A DNA stretch of 64,000 nt from Acorus gramineus (Eukaryota > Streptophyta > Magnoliopsida > Acorales > Acoraceae). Of this stretch, positions 46,765-57,826 are shown in pieces. The notes below the pieces were generated by a model, which saw only the letters and a list, made by a program, of their open reading frames with translations, was not told the origin of the DNA and did not search any database. The stretch is taken from assembly GCA_030737835.1 (NCBI GenBank), contig CM060855.1, positions 2,415,819-2,479,818 of the forward strand, in the 5' to 3' direction. Position numbers and translations under genes: made by a program. How positions within the stretch are numbered: the first letter of the stretch is position 1; each line of letters opens with the position of its first letter.

Positions 46765-48604
46765 ATGTGCTAAAACGATCAAACCAGGCGCGAGGCGCTT
46801 GACGAAGCCCATATAAGGCCCGTTTCAATTTGCACACATGATCAGGCCGATTGGGATCCTTAAATCCAGGAGGTTGTTCCATAAAAACTGTTTCACTAAG
46901 TCGCCCATGTAAAAATGCATTCATAACATCTAGTTGCCGTATATCCCATTTGTGAGCTAGAGCTATAGTGAGAATTATACGAATGGTAGCTGGTTTAATT
47001 ACAGAGGAAAATGTCTCAGAAAAATCAAGACCAGGCACCTGATTGTATCCTTTGGCAACGAGACGAGCTTTAAGACGCTCAAGTGACCCATCTGCATGTA
47101 GCTTGGTCTTGTATACCCACTTACATCCGACAACATTCATGGTTGGTGTACAGGGTATAAGATCCCATGTGTTGTTTAGAGCAAGTGCTGACATTTCCTC
47201 CTTCATTGCAGCCAACCAACCAGCATGTTTTATTGCTGACTTGATTGTTTTCGGTTCTGCAGGTACAAGTTCAGCTGCATATACGAAATTAGAATTGAAA
47301 TACTTCAGATTGGGCTTGACTATACCTCCCCGAGCTCGGGTATTGATGACATATGGGTCTGAACGAATGACTGTTGGATGCATCTCAATAGAGTCTATTG
47401 TGTCCAACGCATGAGGCTCATCTGATGAAGAAATTAAACGTGATTGGGCATCATGTGTAGGAGTCATGTTGTGTGCCACAGGTTCTATAACAGTGATGCT
47501 CGTTACAGGTTCCACATATGTGTTGTCATCAGCCACGGTATCTACAGCATTGACTGAAGAAATATTGAGTGAGTGAGTTGCATTTAATGAATCATCTGAA
47601 TGAATGGGAGTGGATAGATCAACAGAATCAAGAGTTGTAGTGAATGGCAAAGATGCATGATCCTTCTTGTCAAGTGCTCCTGTATACCATTCATTAAAGA
47701 CAGTGATGTCTTCATCTTGTAGAGTAACAGAAAAAAGAGACCCTGGATTCTTGAAGGGAAAAATAGATTCATCAAATACGACATGTCTAGAGATATAGAC
47801 ACGACCAGTTGGAGGGTAATAGCATCGATAGCCTTTGTGATTTTTGCTGTATCCAAGAAATACACATGGTAAAGATCGTGGTTCAAATTTATTTTTGGTG
47901 TAGTCGCGTAGACATGGAAAGCATTTACAACCAAAGCTTCTTAAAGAACCATAATCTGGTATTTTATTTGTGAGAGTAGAGAATGGACTTGACCACTGAA
48001 GAAGGCGAGAAGGTTGTCTGTTGATCAGCCATACCGCTGTACTGAAGGCTTCCACCCAGAATTTGAGAGGAACATTACTGTGAAATAACATAGTCAAACC
48101 AAGCTCTGTAATATTTCGATGTTTTCTTTCTGCTATACCATTTTGCTCAGGGGTCTTGGGGCATGACATCTGATGTTTAATACCTTTATTGAGCAGATAT
48201 GTTTCAAGCTTGGTATTTATAAACTCTCCTCCTCCATCAGATTGAAAAACTTTTACCTTCTTATCACATTGATTTTCAACATGAGCATGGAAGTCAACAA
48301 AGCATTGGAAAAGATCTGATTTGTGTCTCAGAGGATAATACCATGTATAGCGAGAGCATTCATCAATAAAAATAGCATAATAACGAAATCCTTGACAAGA
48401 AGTAACAGGAGACGGTCCCCATAAATCACAATGTATTACAGCAAGAAGTTCACCACAATGGTCATTATTTTTTAAGAAAGGTAGACGGCAAGCCTTAGCC
48501 ATTTGACAACTAGTGCATAGGTGGTCAACTTTATTGAAGGAGTTCTTACTGATGATCATTTTATTCTGCTTGAGATGGTCCAGAACATTGGGATGGTCCA
48601 GAAC
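46765..48604 (-). mobile_element. Ty1/copia polyprotein fragment (integrase to early RT)
   Basis: One open frame covers this span (48559-46685 includes trailing non-element sequence). In order: zinc-binding end of the integrase head (HLCTSCQMAKACRLPF), integrase core with the DDE residues in HCDLWGP, FQSDGGGEF and PEQNGIAERKHR, linker, then reverse transcriptase through KWVYKTK, RLVAKGYNQ, LDVMNAFLHG and ALYGLRQAPRAWF. The RT stops before its YVDD catalytic motif, where the element breaks off near 46765. The 5' end is cut at NVLDHPNVLDHLKQ near 48604, with a short direct repeat. About 600 codons without a stop suggest a young element. Its orientation opposes the LTR at 48729, so this piece is probably inverted within the same element. 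Not able to move by itself. Confidence 0.85.
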
Positions 48605-48728
48605 ATTAAATAAGTATTAGGATATTTTAGTGATTTTAGTCTAATGGTACTTATGTTTGTTAGGATTTTAGTTTATCATCTTTGTGCAAACTCTAAGGGT
48701 ATTACCCTTCAGAGTTTGGAAGGGGGTG
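48605..48728 (+). mobile_element. Copia 3' internal end with polypurine tract
   Basis: Non-coding stretch ending in GGAAGGGGG, a polypurine tract directly before the LTR start. It marks plus orientation for the LTR. Confidence 0.55.
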
Positions 48729-48905
48729 TTAAATGTATTAGATTATATATCAGTTTGTTATTATATTAGTTTGTTATGATATTAGTTTGTTAGTGTGTTA
48801 CACGTGTAACACTATCTTGTACTATTATATAAAGGGCTTTAGTCCCTCTCTAATAGAACAAGAGTTTTAGGGTTTCATTATTATTTTCTCTCTTATTTCT
48901 AACAA
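48729..48905 (+). mobile_element. Copia 3' LTR
   Basis: 177 bp, starting TGTTAAATG and ending TTTCTAACA (TG...CA). Internal TATATAAAGGG box and a following R/U5-like part. The right side joins the PORR exon directly. No second LTR was found in the window. Confidence 0.75.
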
Positions 48906-49104
48906 AGGTTTGGTCCGGGGAGCGGAGGAGGAGGTTCTTGATCTGGTTGTTGACGATCCAGCGGCGGTTGCGGGTGAGGGCGGACTCGAGGTCCGGGTCC
49001 TTCTTTGAGGAGCAGAGGGAGAGTGATCGGACGGTGGAGAAGGCGTGGTTGGGGTTGAGGAGGGGTTGCTGGCGGAGGAGATTTAGGGTTGCGGTCTTCG
49101 CCAT
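48906..49104 (-). pseudogene. PORR-domain gene, 5' fragment cut by copia LTR
   Basis: The frame from the ATG at 49104 starts MAKTATLNLLRQQPLL, an Arg/Ser-rich, acid-poor start typical of a mitochondrial or plastid presequence. It continues DPDLESALTRNRRWIVNNQ and IKNLLLRSPDQ, which resembles the beginning of plant organelle RNA recognition (PORR) proteins, factors for group II intron splicing. After 66 codons it runs into the LTR end and stops within LTR sequence. The rest of the gene (normally 350-500 aa) was not found in the window, so it was deleted or moved. The upstream sequence could still act as a promoter. Family assignment rests on the short motif only. Confidence 0.6.
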
Positions 49105-49266
49105 GGGAGGAGGGAGGAGGGGTGGGTTTTGCAGAAATAGATGGGATCCTAAATAAACATGAGCTATGTTACATTGACTCTTTTTTACAATATCCATTAA
49201 CTAGTTCTGTATACTTTGTTAGTCTACTTCATTCAATGCATATATAAAAGTTCTCTTTCTATCCCT

Positions 49267-49746
49267 CTAGCTATCTAACCCATCTAAAAAAAATAGTTTT
49301 TGAGATGAATTGAATGATAAACAGGGTAAAAAGAGGGAGAGAGAGGAACGAACACGTGATGAGGCCAAATCGTTCCTCTTGAACCGCGAGTCGGAGAAGG
49401 TTGGGGAGGCGTCACTGTTGCGCGTGAGACCCACCGCGTAGGTGAGGCTGGAGGGGGAGGTGCGGAACTGGCGCACGTGCTTTGAGGCTTGGATAGTTGG
49501 GATTAGGTTGTATGTAGGGTGCTTGCTTGGTGGGTGGTCCAGTGCACGTGGCCACACGACCAAGGGTTGTGGTCGGTGATGTCGTCTCGAGGGCAAGCAG
49601 AGGGGAGGGTGCACATGGTGTACAAAATATGCTTGCAATAGTTGAGGATGCTCGACGAGCTGAATGAGGTAGTGGTGATCGACGGGCTTGATTTCTTTGT
49701 GGTTAAGTGGGGTCGGTGTGCGGGCAATGGAGGGAGGCGGCGGCAA
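49267..49746 (-). CDS. GC-rich open frame, unknown, possibly gene fragment
   Basis: An open frame of 159 codons with a composition (GC-rich, coding-like) unlike its surroundings and like the SDG41 and PORR first exons. It starts MPPPPSIARTPTPLN and includes VDHHYLIQLVEHPQLLQAYF. I recognise no domain, and a second frame is open over part of it. It lies about 160 bp upstream of the PORR fragment on the same strand. It could be an exon of a broken gene or a captured gene piece. Confidence 0.3.
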   Translation of the reverse strand: MPPPPSIARTPTPLNHKEIKPVDHHYLIQLVEHPQLLQAYFVHHVHPPLCLPSRRHHRPQPLVVWPRALDHPPSKHPTYNLIPTIQASKHVRQFRTSPSSLTYAVGLTRNSDASPTFSDSRFKRNDLASSRVRSSLSLFLPCLSFNSSQKLFFLDGLDS

Positions 49747-49879
49747 ATGCTCCTCTAGTGTAATGATTGTCCCTTTTTTAGGCGGTTTTTATTTCATAAA
49801 TGTGTTTTGGTGCCTTGATTTATTTTTTTATGGTATTTTAAAGGATTTCTAGTTTTTAATTTTTAAAAGTAAATTTATT

Positions 49880-50620
49880 ATTGTGATGCCCATTCCATAT
49901 AAGCTTTCCAATGCATATTTTGGATCATCAATCGGAGTTTAACGATCAAGTTATAGTTGTTTTTACGTCATGTGCGCAATTGGCCTGAGAACCCTGTCCA
50001 TGGGTGGCTAACCTTAGTTACCACCCATACAAATAGCTGGAGTAGGGTAGTCGCCGGTTTTTCTGTCCAATTTAAATCCCCAACGACTCAATAAGACTAG
50101 CTGACAATTTCTTTGGATGCAAAAGTGTAGAAATTCTCGGATTTTGCTAATCTTTAGGAATTTTTTGATTTGTTGCTTGGAGTGCAACTCTTGCACGCAT
50201 TAGAGCCTATAAACAACAGTTTTCTAATGCCCTGGGACCCATGAAACCCCTAATTCGGAGCTCTCTCTCTCTCTCTTTTATTTTTTCAACCCTAAAAGGC
50301 TTTTTAGGGTGATTTATCCCTGAAAATCCTTAAGGGATAAATGTGAACCCTTCTTGCGTCATTCTTATGATATTTTATTATGTTTTAATCACTATTAATC
50401 ACCAATGAATGATTCATCCAGAGGTGATTCAGATTATGTGTTTTATGAGTTTCTTCTCTCATGGTTTTGATGTGTTTTTTTATTAATTTTGGATCCTCAT
50501 GTTATTTTTATGATTCGATCATGTTAAGCATGAATCATGTTTAGGGCTTTTTTTTAAGATATAAAGCATGTTTAAGGTTTCTAATGCCTTATTTTGGATA
50601 CCTCTATGCATGAGCCCGAG
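49880..50620. mobile_element. LTR-like remnant
   Basis: Contains CATATAAGCTTTCCAATGCA-like and CAATCGGAGTTTAACGATCA-like strings common in LTRs of plant Ty3/gypsy elements, and a GAGCTC(TC)n tract near 50260. No boundaries found. Confidence 0.35.
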
Positions 50621-51631
50621 CCCCATTTGTTTCATTGATGAGTTTATTGATCTATGATAGTTATTTGTTTATATATTAGATCTATGGTTTTCAAGGTTTT
50701 TCGGATGGACCATACAAGTTTTGGATGCATATTTCATAGTTTTTATATATCTAGGGTTAGGAATGAAAACTCATCATATTGGATTTATATATGTTGGAGG
50801 TCTTGTTTATTATATTAAATTTTCTCGTTTATATTCAAATTCACATGTTTTAAGATTTGAGTTTTATTAATCTATTGATATTTGCATGGTAATCATGCCT
50901 AGGTTTAGACAAACGGCACATGCACGATTGAACCATGCGATAGAATATTGTATTATCATCCAATCCATTATTATAATATAATAATGCTACTTTGGAGTTT
51001 AAAAATATATGGTATAAAAACAATTTTCACCCAGTGTACAAATTTTAAAAACTAACGTAACCTGGTATGATTCATTTAAGCATATAATTGTAATAATCCA
51101 GATCATTATGAAAGGTTTGAGGTATTGAAATGTTTGAAGTCTTGAAGACATGCCAAATGCTTGAAGTCAATAAAAATATCCATCAAAAGAAATATTTAGT
51201 GTTTCATATGATATAAAGTGAGGGTACTTTCGCATATTAAATGTGAAGGTTTGGTAACTGTATTTGAAAATCTTGTTACTAGTTTACCAAACAAGATTCA
51301 TATTTAAAATTTAGTTTTAAGAGTGTGTATTTTTAACCAAAAATGATTTATAAAAGCATTGTTACAAATTCAACTCATTCGAACTATAAGGAAAAACAAC
51401 ATCTTCACAACTTTGAATATATAGTACAACATTGGTTTTACATGTGTCATATTTATAATTCAAGCTCATTGTGGAGGCCTATCCTTGTTGAAAAACCCAA
51501 CACTATCACCAAGTGGTTATGTGTTCTCATAGAAGAATCATACATACTCTTGTAAATCAGATAAAAGAGTATTAAAAATGACCAAAAAATATATATTTAT
51601 TACCATGGAGACTATTTGGAGGCTTTTTTTT
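50621..51631. other. Intergenic DNA, no gene seen
   Basis: AT-rich, no recognisable features. Confidence 0.5.
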
Positions 51632-51715
51632 TTTTTTTGAAGAATGATGCTCCGTATAATTTGATCCCGTTCACAAAGGTGGGAGGTATTTATTGACTTA
51701 ACCAAAGCTCGATTC
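51632..51715 (-). mobile_element. Short tRNA-like SINE, second copy
   Basis: Same order as 21165-21258 on the minus strand: GGTTAAGTCAATAAATACC, GGGATCAAATTA, then an A-rich tail (T run on the plus strand at 51625-51639). Confidence 0.5.
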
Positions 51716-54700
51716 GCTATTCAGAGGTTATTGATGGTCAAATTGCATGTAGAGCATAGGGATTTATGGATCATGTGCAAACATTTAAAATCAGAATTGG
51801 AGACGATACAAAATGATGATCCTTATACATTTGCACTTACTCGTCTCAGTCGTCTACCACCACTTGGGAGATCATCACCCAATATATTATAAGCAAGTCT
51901 CAACACAAATTGGTTTCACTGCAAAGTATTGCTAGAAAAATGAACAATCCAACATAAATGAAAACTGTGATTTATAGCCACACAAAGCATTCTACATTTT
52001 AAAAGAAAGTTTCTCATTCATAATGACATGAATGTAGAAAACTGGAAAAAACACTCATGCTACTAGACATTCAATTAAACGTGCTTGAGAACAACACTTG
52101 CTGATTGTTGAGTAAAAACATTCTCATACCCAGACCATTCATACGAAACTTCTCATTTTTCATTTTATTTGCCTCTTAATAATGTGTCATGCCATCCAAT
52201 AAGAATAGAAAAGAATTGGGATTAAAATAATTGATATTATTATAAAAACAAAGTAGATTCACATGCATGGAAACACAACATCTCAACTTTTTCTTTGAGT
52301 TCAACTATTCATCATTTCAATTAACCCTCAATGCAAGCTCATCTCTATCTCTATCTAGTCACAGTTATTGACCTTCAGAAAAAATAGTAGGTCTTTAATG
52401 TCTCATTTGATGATCAAACCAGCTAAAAAATAAAAAACCAATCATCCTCTACATCCCTCCTTATCTAGAGAGACTTTACTTCTAACTTGCAAATACTCAT
52501 CTTATTGGAGCTGGAGGTTAGCACATCATGTAAGCCAATCATCACGCAAGAAAGTGATTTGAGCACCAGTATGCAAATTGATTTCAAAAAAGTGATTTGA
52601 ACATTGGCAAGCTTTTTTAAAATACAGTTTTCAGGGCTCCAAAAAGGTGAAAAACACTATCTTTTCAAATAAATTTTGTTGTTTGAAAATGTGTTTGAAT
52701 TTTTATGATTCTTGAAAAATGAAATCCATTCCTAATGGATTTCCATACGCCCCCTTTTTGGTAACATGGTTTCCATACAACCCTTCCCTAATTTATTGCT
52801 ACTCACCTATCCCCACTAAATATATACATTTAGAGAATTTTCATCTAGATAGATTTTTGCAATCTTATCTCTTTATCTTCAATCTTATCTTTTTACCACA
52901 TAGATTTCAATCTTACCACAGCATCGAACAAACATTGTAATTTCATTAAGCACTTTTTATTAGTATGATAAAATAAACTAATCTTCATCCACGCATGTTC
53001 TGCGTGAAAATAAAATGTAAAATAATATAATATGTTAATAAATATCTAAAAATACCCACCAAAAAATAAAATAAAATAACATGATGTTCAAATCCTTTAA
53101 TCCAAATGAAATCTTTAAAAAAAAAAATATACATATAATAAAGTATAGGAACCACACTCATATCCCTATAACCCACTAATAATATGACATGTTAATAATC
53201 TCCAAGAACAATCCACCAATAAAATAATAATAATCATTTGTTAATAACAATAGTTACCTAAAAATTATTTGAAATGTGTATTCGAACTATAGAAAAAAAA
53301 TTATTCAAAGAAATTTGGTGAATATGTAATAGATTCTCTTTTTAATTAATTTAAATTAATTTGTTTGCAATTTGGTTATATATAAAATTAATAAAATATA
53401 AGATTAGAGAAGAAAAATGGGTTTACTATAAGCATGAGTTTTATACACATGCTAAAACATTCCATATTATAACAGATCGTATGGTCGGTCACAAATTGGG
53501 AGAATTCGCACCTACTCTTACTTTCCGGGGACACGCGAGAAACGATAAATATATATATAGATAAAATAATTATAATGATATATATCACATTTAAATATGG
53601 AAGTTAAAAAGTGTCCCAACCAAATTATAGAGTTTGTTATTATTTTTAACTTGTAAAAATACTTTTTTTTTTTAATTAAGCCTTTGTTGAATTCAATAAA
53701 ATAAATTTGGTGAATATTTAACATTATCCTTTAAATGCAGTGATATTAAAATTTTGAGTAGAATATCAATAGATTTTCTAGTTTAAAATGATTTTCATTT
53801 TTGCCCCAAATCTAGAACCAAAATTCAATGTATATCTTCAGTCATTACACACAAAAAATAAGCGTAAAATCATAAATAAAAATGTTACAAATGAATAAAG
53901 TTCAAAATAAAACTCTTTGTGGTCAATATAATAAATAGATGGGAAGTGATCATTTTTACTGTCTTCGATCATGTAAATAATGGCAAGGACAATAACATGA
54001 ACCACAAATTTTGAGTGAATTGATATAACTGATCTTGACTATCAATATTTACAAAGCCAGTTCAAATTTGTTATTTTAACTTTTATGCAAGATTTGATCA
54101 TTTGAATGTGTAGTATTTGAATGTGTAGCTCTAAAAGTGAGTCACATGCATGTACATGTGGAGAAATCATTCCTAGAATGACATAACTTCAACTTCTGCG
54201 CCATCAAAGTAACATAAGGACAGTCCCCAATCACATGAGGGATGCATGGTCAAATCCTACCAGAAGTAGGAGGAAAAACAAATGGGAATCTACCCAAAAA
54301 AAAAAAAGAAAGGGTAGCATAACGACAACTTCTCACAAATGGGTCATGCTCATAAGAAAGATCAATTGTAATCTCATGTAATATCTGTAGATTCAAATTA
54401 TATTTTCCTCTCCTCTCATTGTTTGAAAGTGATCCTCTTGAAACTCCATCTCACCCACTCACACAGCACCGGTTTGAAATGGGAATATGATTTATTCTTG
54501 GATATACATTTATCCAATTCTTTGATCTTCCCTTCCCTTCGTTCACCTTCACACAGGGTCTATAAAAGAGAAGGTATTTGCATTTTATCCGTATCAATAA
54601 AAGAACAAACCAATTCATAATCATCTCGTAAATTAAGGGATCTGTTATGGTATAAAATGCACAAATTACATGGAATGATAAATTAGGGATTTCAATCTTG

Positions 54701-56084
54701 CCACCTCATGGGGCTTGGAATGGGGTCTACCAATGGGACCCAAAAATCATTATTGTTTATAATATCATCTACTGTACCATTGGCTAGTTGGGTTAAAAAA
54801 TGAGTTCAGGAGCCTAATTAAATTTGAATTGACCATTTGTATGAAATTTGAATTAATTGGAGCATTATGACCTATTTAAAATATAATTTTTGGTATTTCA
54901 ATTTCATGTTATATATGTTACAGTGTTGGAAACTTGGAACTTGTTAAGTTTGTTAATAAAAAGAATAGATTTTAATGGACATGCTAACCACGGTCAAGTT
55001 CATTTTGAGGTCATCAAATTGAAAGTTGGATTTAGGTTGAACACTTCAAACATCATGTTGGATTCAACCATTCAAGTTAGAGCCAACACGAACATAATCT
55101 CGAAGACCGTCGCAGATTCTTCGAAGACTCGCAAATTCAGACCACCCCGAGTTGTAACCCTATTACAAAAAAATAATAATAATAAGATCCATATTACAGA
55201 ATTTCAATTGGTAATCAATGTTTAACCTCAACCCCAACACAAACCTGAGAAGGTTAACTTAGAACCAAACCAGAAGAGTCATTCTAAACATTTCTAGCTC
55301 CATATCAATCAACCAGATTGATTAAGGAGATAAATATGGATAATTCAAATTTCATGTCATACATGGAACAGTTCAATCTGACTTGAAAATTTATCCTAAC
55401 AAGTTTGGGTTGGACCTAAGTAACCCAACCTCTCAATCTAAGCCGACCTGAACTAGGACAAGTTATCTCAGAGTGTCTCAGGTTGAACACAACTGCTAAA
55501 ACAATCCCAAATGTGCCCAAAAAAGAGGTTGAGAGATTGGATTCAACTCACCCAAGTTACAAATAAGACCACCTGTTGATTAAGGTGTATTGAATGGAAG
55601 GAAATACATGATGCAATCAGATCACAATGCATGGGGACAATATGTTAACTTATTATATATAAATAACATTTTCACATAGAAATACCCACTTGCAAATGAG
55701 ATGCATCACATGTATCTAAAGATATTGGACCAGAGTATACACATACAAGAGGAAAGAACACAGTGTGTCCATGGTTTTAACATTGGACAGAGCTCATCAA
55801 TTGCAGTTCTGTATGGATAAAAAGGACCTGAATAGTGTACTTGTCATGAATCCTGCATTAAAGAATCATTTCCACCTGTGTAAGTTCATGAGGCAAGCCC
55901 TGCAGTCCAATGATATCAAACAAGGAGGGGATGCATTACAAAATATGTCACCAATCTGCACGTAAACAATGGCGGCATATTAGAACATTAATAACAATTC
56001 TGACATAAAAAGATGTAAGATGGGCTCAAAGAGAATTCACTTGGAATTGTAATTGAAACAAAACCGCATTCTCAGTTACAGTTA
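51716..56084. other. Intergenic DNA, no gene seen
   Basis: About 4.4 kb. A repeat-like string (CTTGCCACCTCATGGG) near 54698 is shared with 22831. A region at 54960-55480 rich in AACC and GGTT motifs may be a decayed transposon. Short open frames lack family resemblance. Confidence 0.45.
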
Positions 56085-57009
56085 GGGTGCGTTTGTGCAT
56101 GCAGAAACAGGAGGAAAATGGGAAAAGAAAATTTTCCCTTTGATCACTATTAAAAAATTAATGTTTGTGCCAAAACAAAGAGAGAAAAAGAAATTTCCTT
56201 AATTTTGTTGTCTAATTTTTTTTGTTTTATTAGAAGGATAAATTTTTGGGAAAAATTGACATATCTCACTATAAACTTAGCTATATCGGTCCCTGTAAAA
56301 TCTTTAAATCACTGTAGGTCCCTATATTCTGCTGTAGTTAATGTTTTTAGTCCCTGGGTCAAAAGTCTGTTAAAAAAAAAGAGCATATTCTAGGAATATT
56401 CCGTCCAACTAACGGATCCATTTTGCAAATTCGTTATTACATATAGGTTTCACAAAAGGTCAGAAATTTTGGAAATCATACTCGAATAAGTCCCTGATAA
56501 AATGCAAAAATCAAAATAGATCATTTCTATGACCAAAATGCCCTTGAGACTAAATTTCAAAAATAACCTCATAACTTCGATAGGCTTTGGCGAGGTGCCA
56601 GTCTTCGCGTGGGATTCGTTTTGGGTGTGAGAGGCTTGTGAGAAACAATGAGATAAATGTTAGATGAAGGGAACGGTATTGTGGTAATTTCACATATCTA
56701 GTTAGGGTTAACTACAAGTCTGGTTAGTTGGGGTGACGATAGGGACTAAAACAACAATTTCTTAATAAAACAGGAAGCTACAGTGATTTAAGGATTTTAC
56801 AGGGACTAAAACCAATTTAACTAAGTTTACAAGGAGTTATATCAATTTTTCCCTAATATTTTTCACCTCCACGTTGGAGTTAATGTGAAGGGAATCAGTT
56901 TCATATAAATTTTGGCAAAAGTAACAAAAAAAAACTGATCAAATAAAAAATGATTTTCTTTCCATAACTTTCCTTCATTTTCCATCCAAGATTGTGCACA
57001 AACACACCC
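56085..57009. mobile_element. Harbinger-like MITE with TTA target duplication
   Basis: Ends GGGTGCGTTTGTGCA and the complement of GGGTGTGTTTGTGCA, flanked by TTA on both sides (56082-56084, 57010-57012). The native element is about 320 bp, as in the ASR copy 3 intron. The surplus is a nested insertion. Confidence 0.8.
56248..56853. mobile_element. Mutator-like MITE nested in the Harbinger MITE
   Basis: Begins GGGAAAAATTGA and ends in its complement. The arms pair over about 65 bases (AAATCACTGTAG and its complement included). Flanks TAAATTTTT and TAATATTTT agree at 7 of 9 bases, compatible with a 9-bp target duplication. Confidence 0.65.
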
Positions 57010-57012
57010 TTA

Positions 57013-57826
57013 ATCTATATCTATAAATATAAAAAGTATGAGTTGAGAGGAACATATTTTATCTGATTTTACCCTTTGAAAATAGGTAAAAATACAACTA
57101 TACCCATCAATAAATCTTATGTATATTTTAATTTGTTAGATTTTATCTCACAAATTAGATTTTATCTCAAAAATATGATTTTAAAACATAAAAATAAAAA
57201 CCGAGTACTTTTTATTATTTATATAATTCATTAACAAATCTTATCCAATTTAGACTGTATTTTATTTAAAAAAAATATAGTGATCAGTTTAAATTTATAA
57301 TTCTTTGATTATTCATTTTAAAACAGTTTTTATCTTATTTTGAATTTATTTTAAGTTATAAATAGCTAATTTCGGGTCAAACTCATGAGTTTCAACATTT
57401 GATCTCATTTTTCATATGATTTTCAACATTTGATCCCATTTTTCATTATGAAAACTCTATTTCACGGTCATAAGTATATATCAGAATGCCCTTTCCAACG
57501 AGCTATTGATTACCCCAATCGGAGTTATACTTGAAAAATTATAATTTTCAAAGAATTTTGATAATAATTTAATTGTTAGTCAAGTTTAGGATTTAAACAG
57601 AATTTGTTATAATTTGATAATATAATTAGAATTGCACGTGTATCATAATATACGTATATAAATAATCTAAGATCCCCCAATCATTCACAAAAACTCTAAT
57701 TAAAAAAATAACTCAAAGAAATTTATGTGCAACGCACTTGTGCATTATCTAATAACTGGAAAAAAAGAAGTAAAAATCAGTAGATTGGATTCTAAGATGT
57801 GTCAATGTGACTGAAGCTAACCTCAT
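57013..57826. other. Region downstream of thioredoxin y
   Basis: AT-rich; probably contains the 3' UTR nearest to 57826. No other gene seen. Confidence 0.5.

Noticed and set aside
46685..48559. 624-codon frame as a host gene
   Set aside because: It has integrase and reverse transcriptase motifs in copia order. The last residues are read-through into flanking DNA.
54890..55225. 111-codon plus-strand frame
   Set aside because: Lies in decayed repeat-like DNA with AACC/GGTT motifs; no recognisable family.
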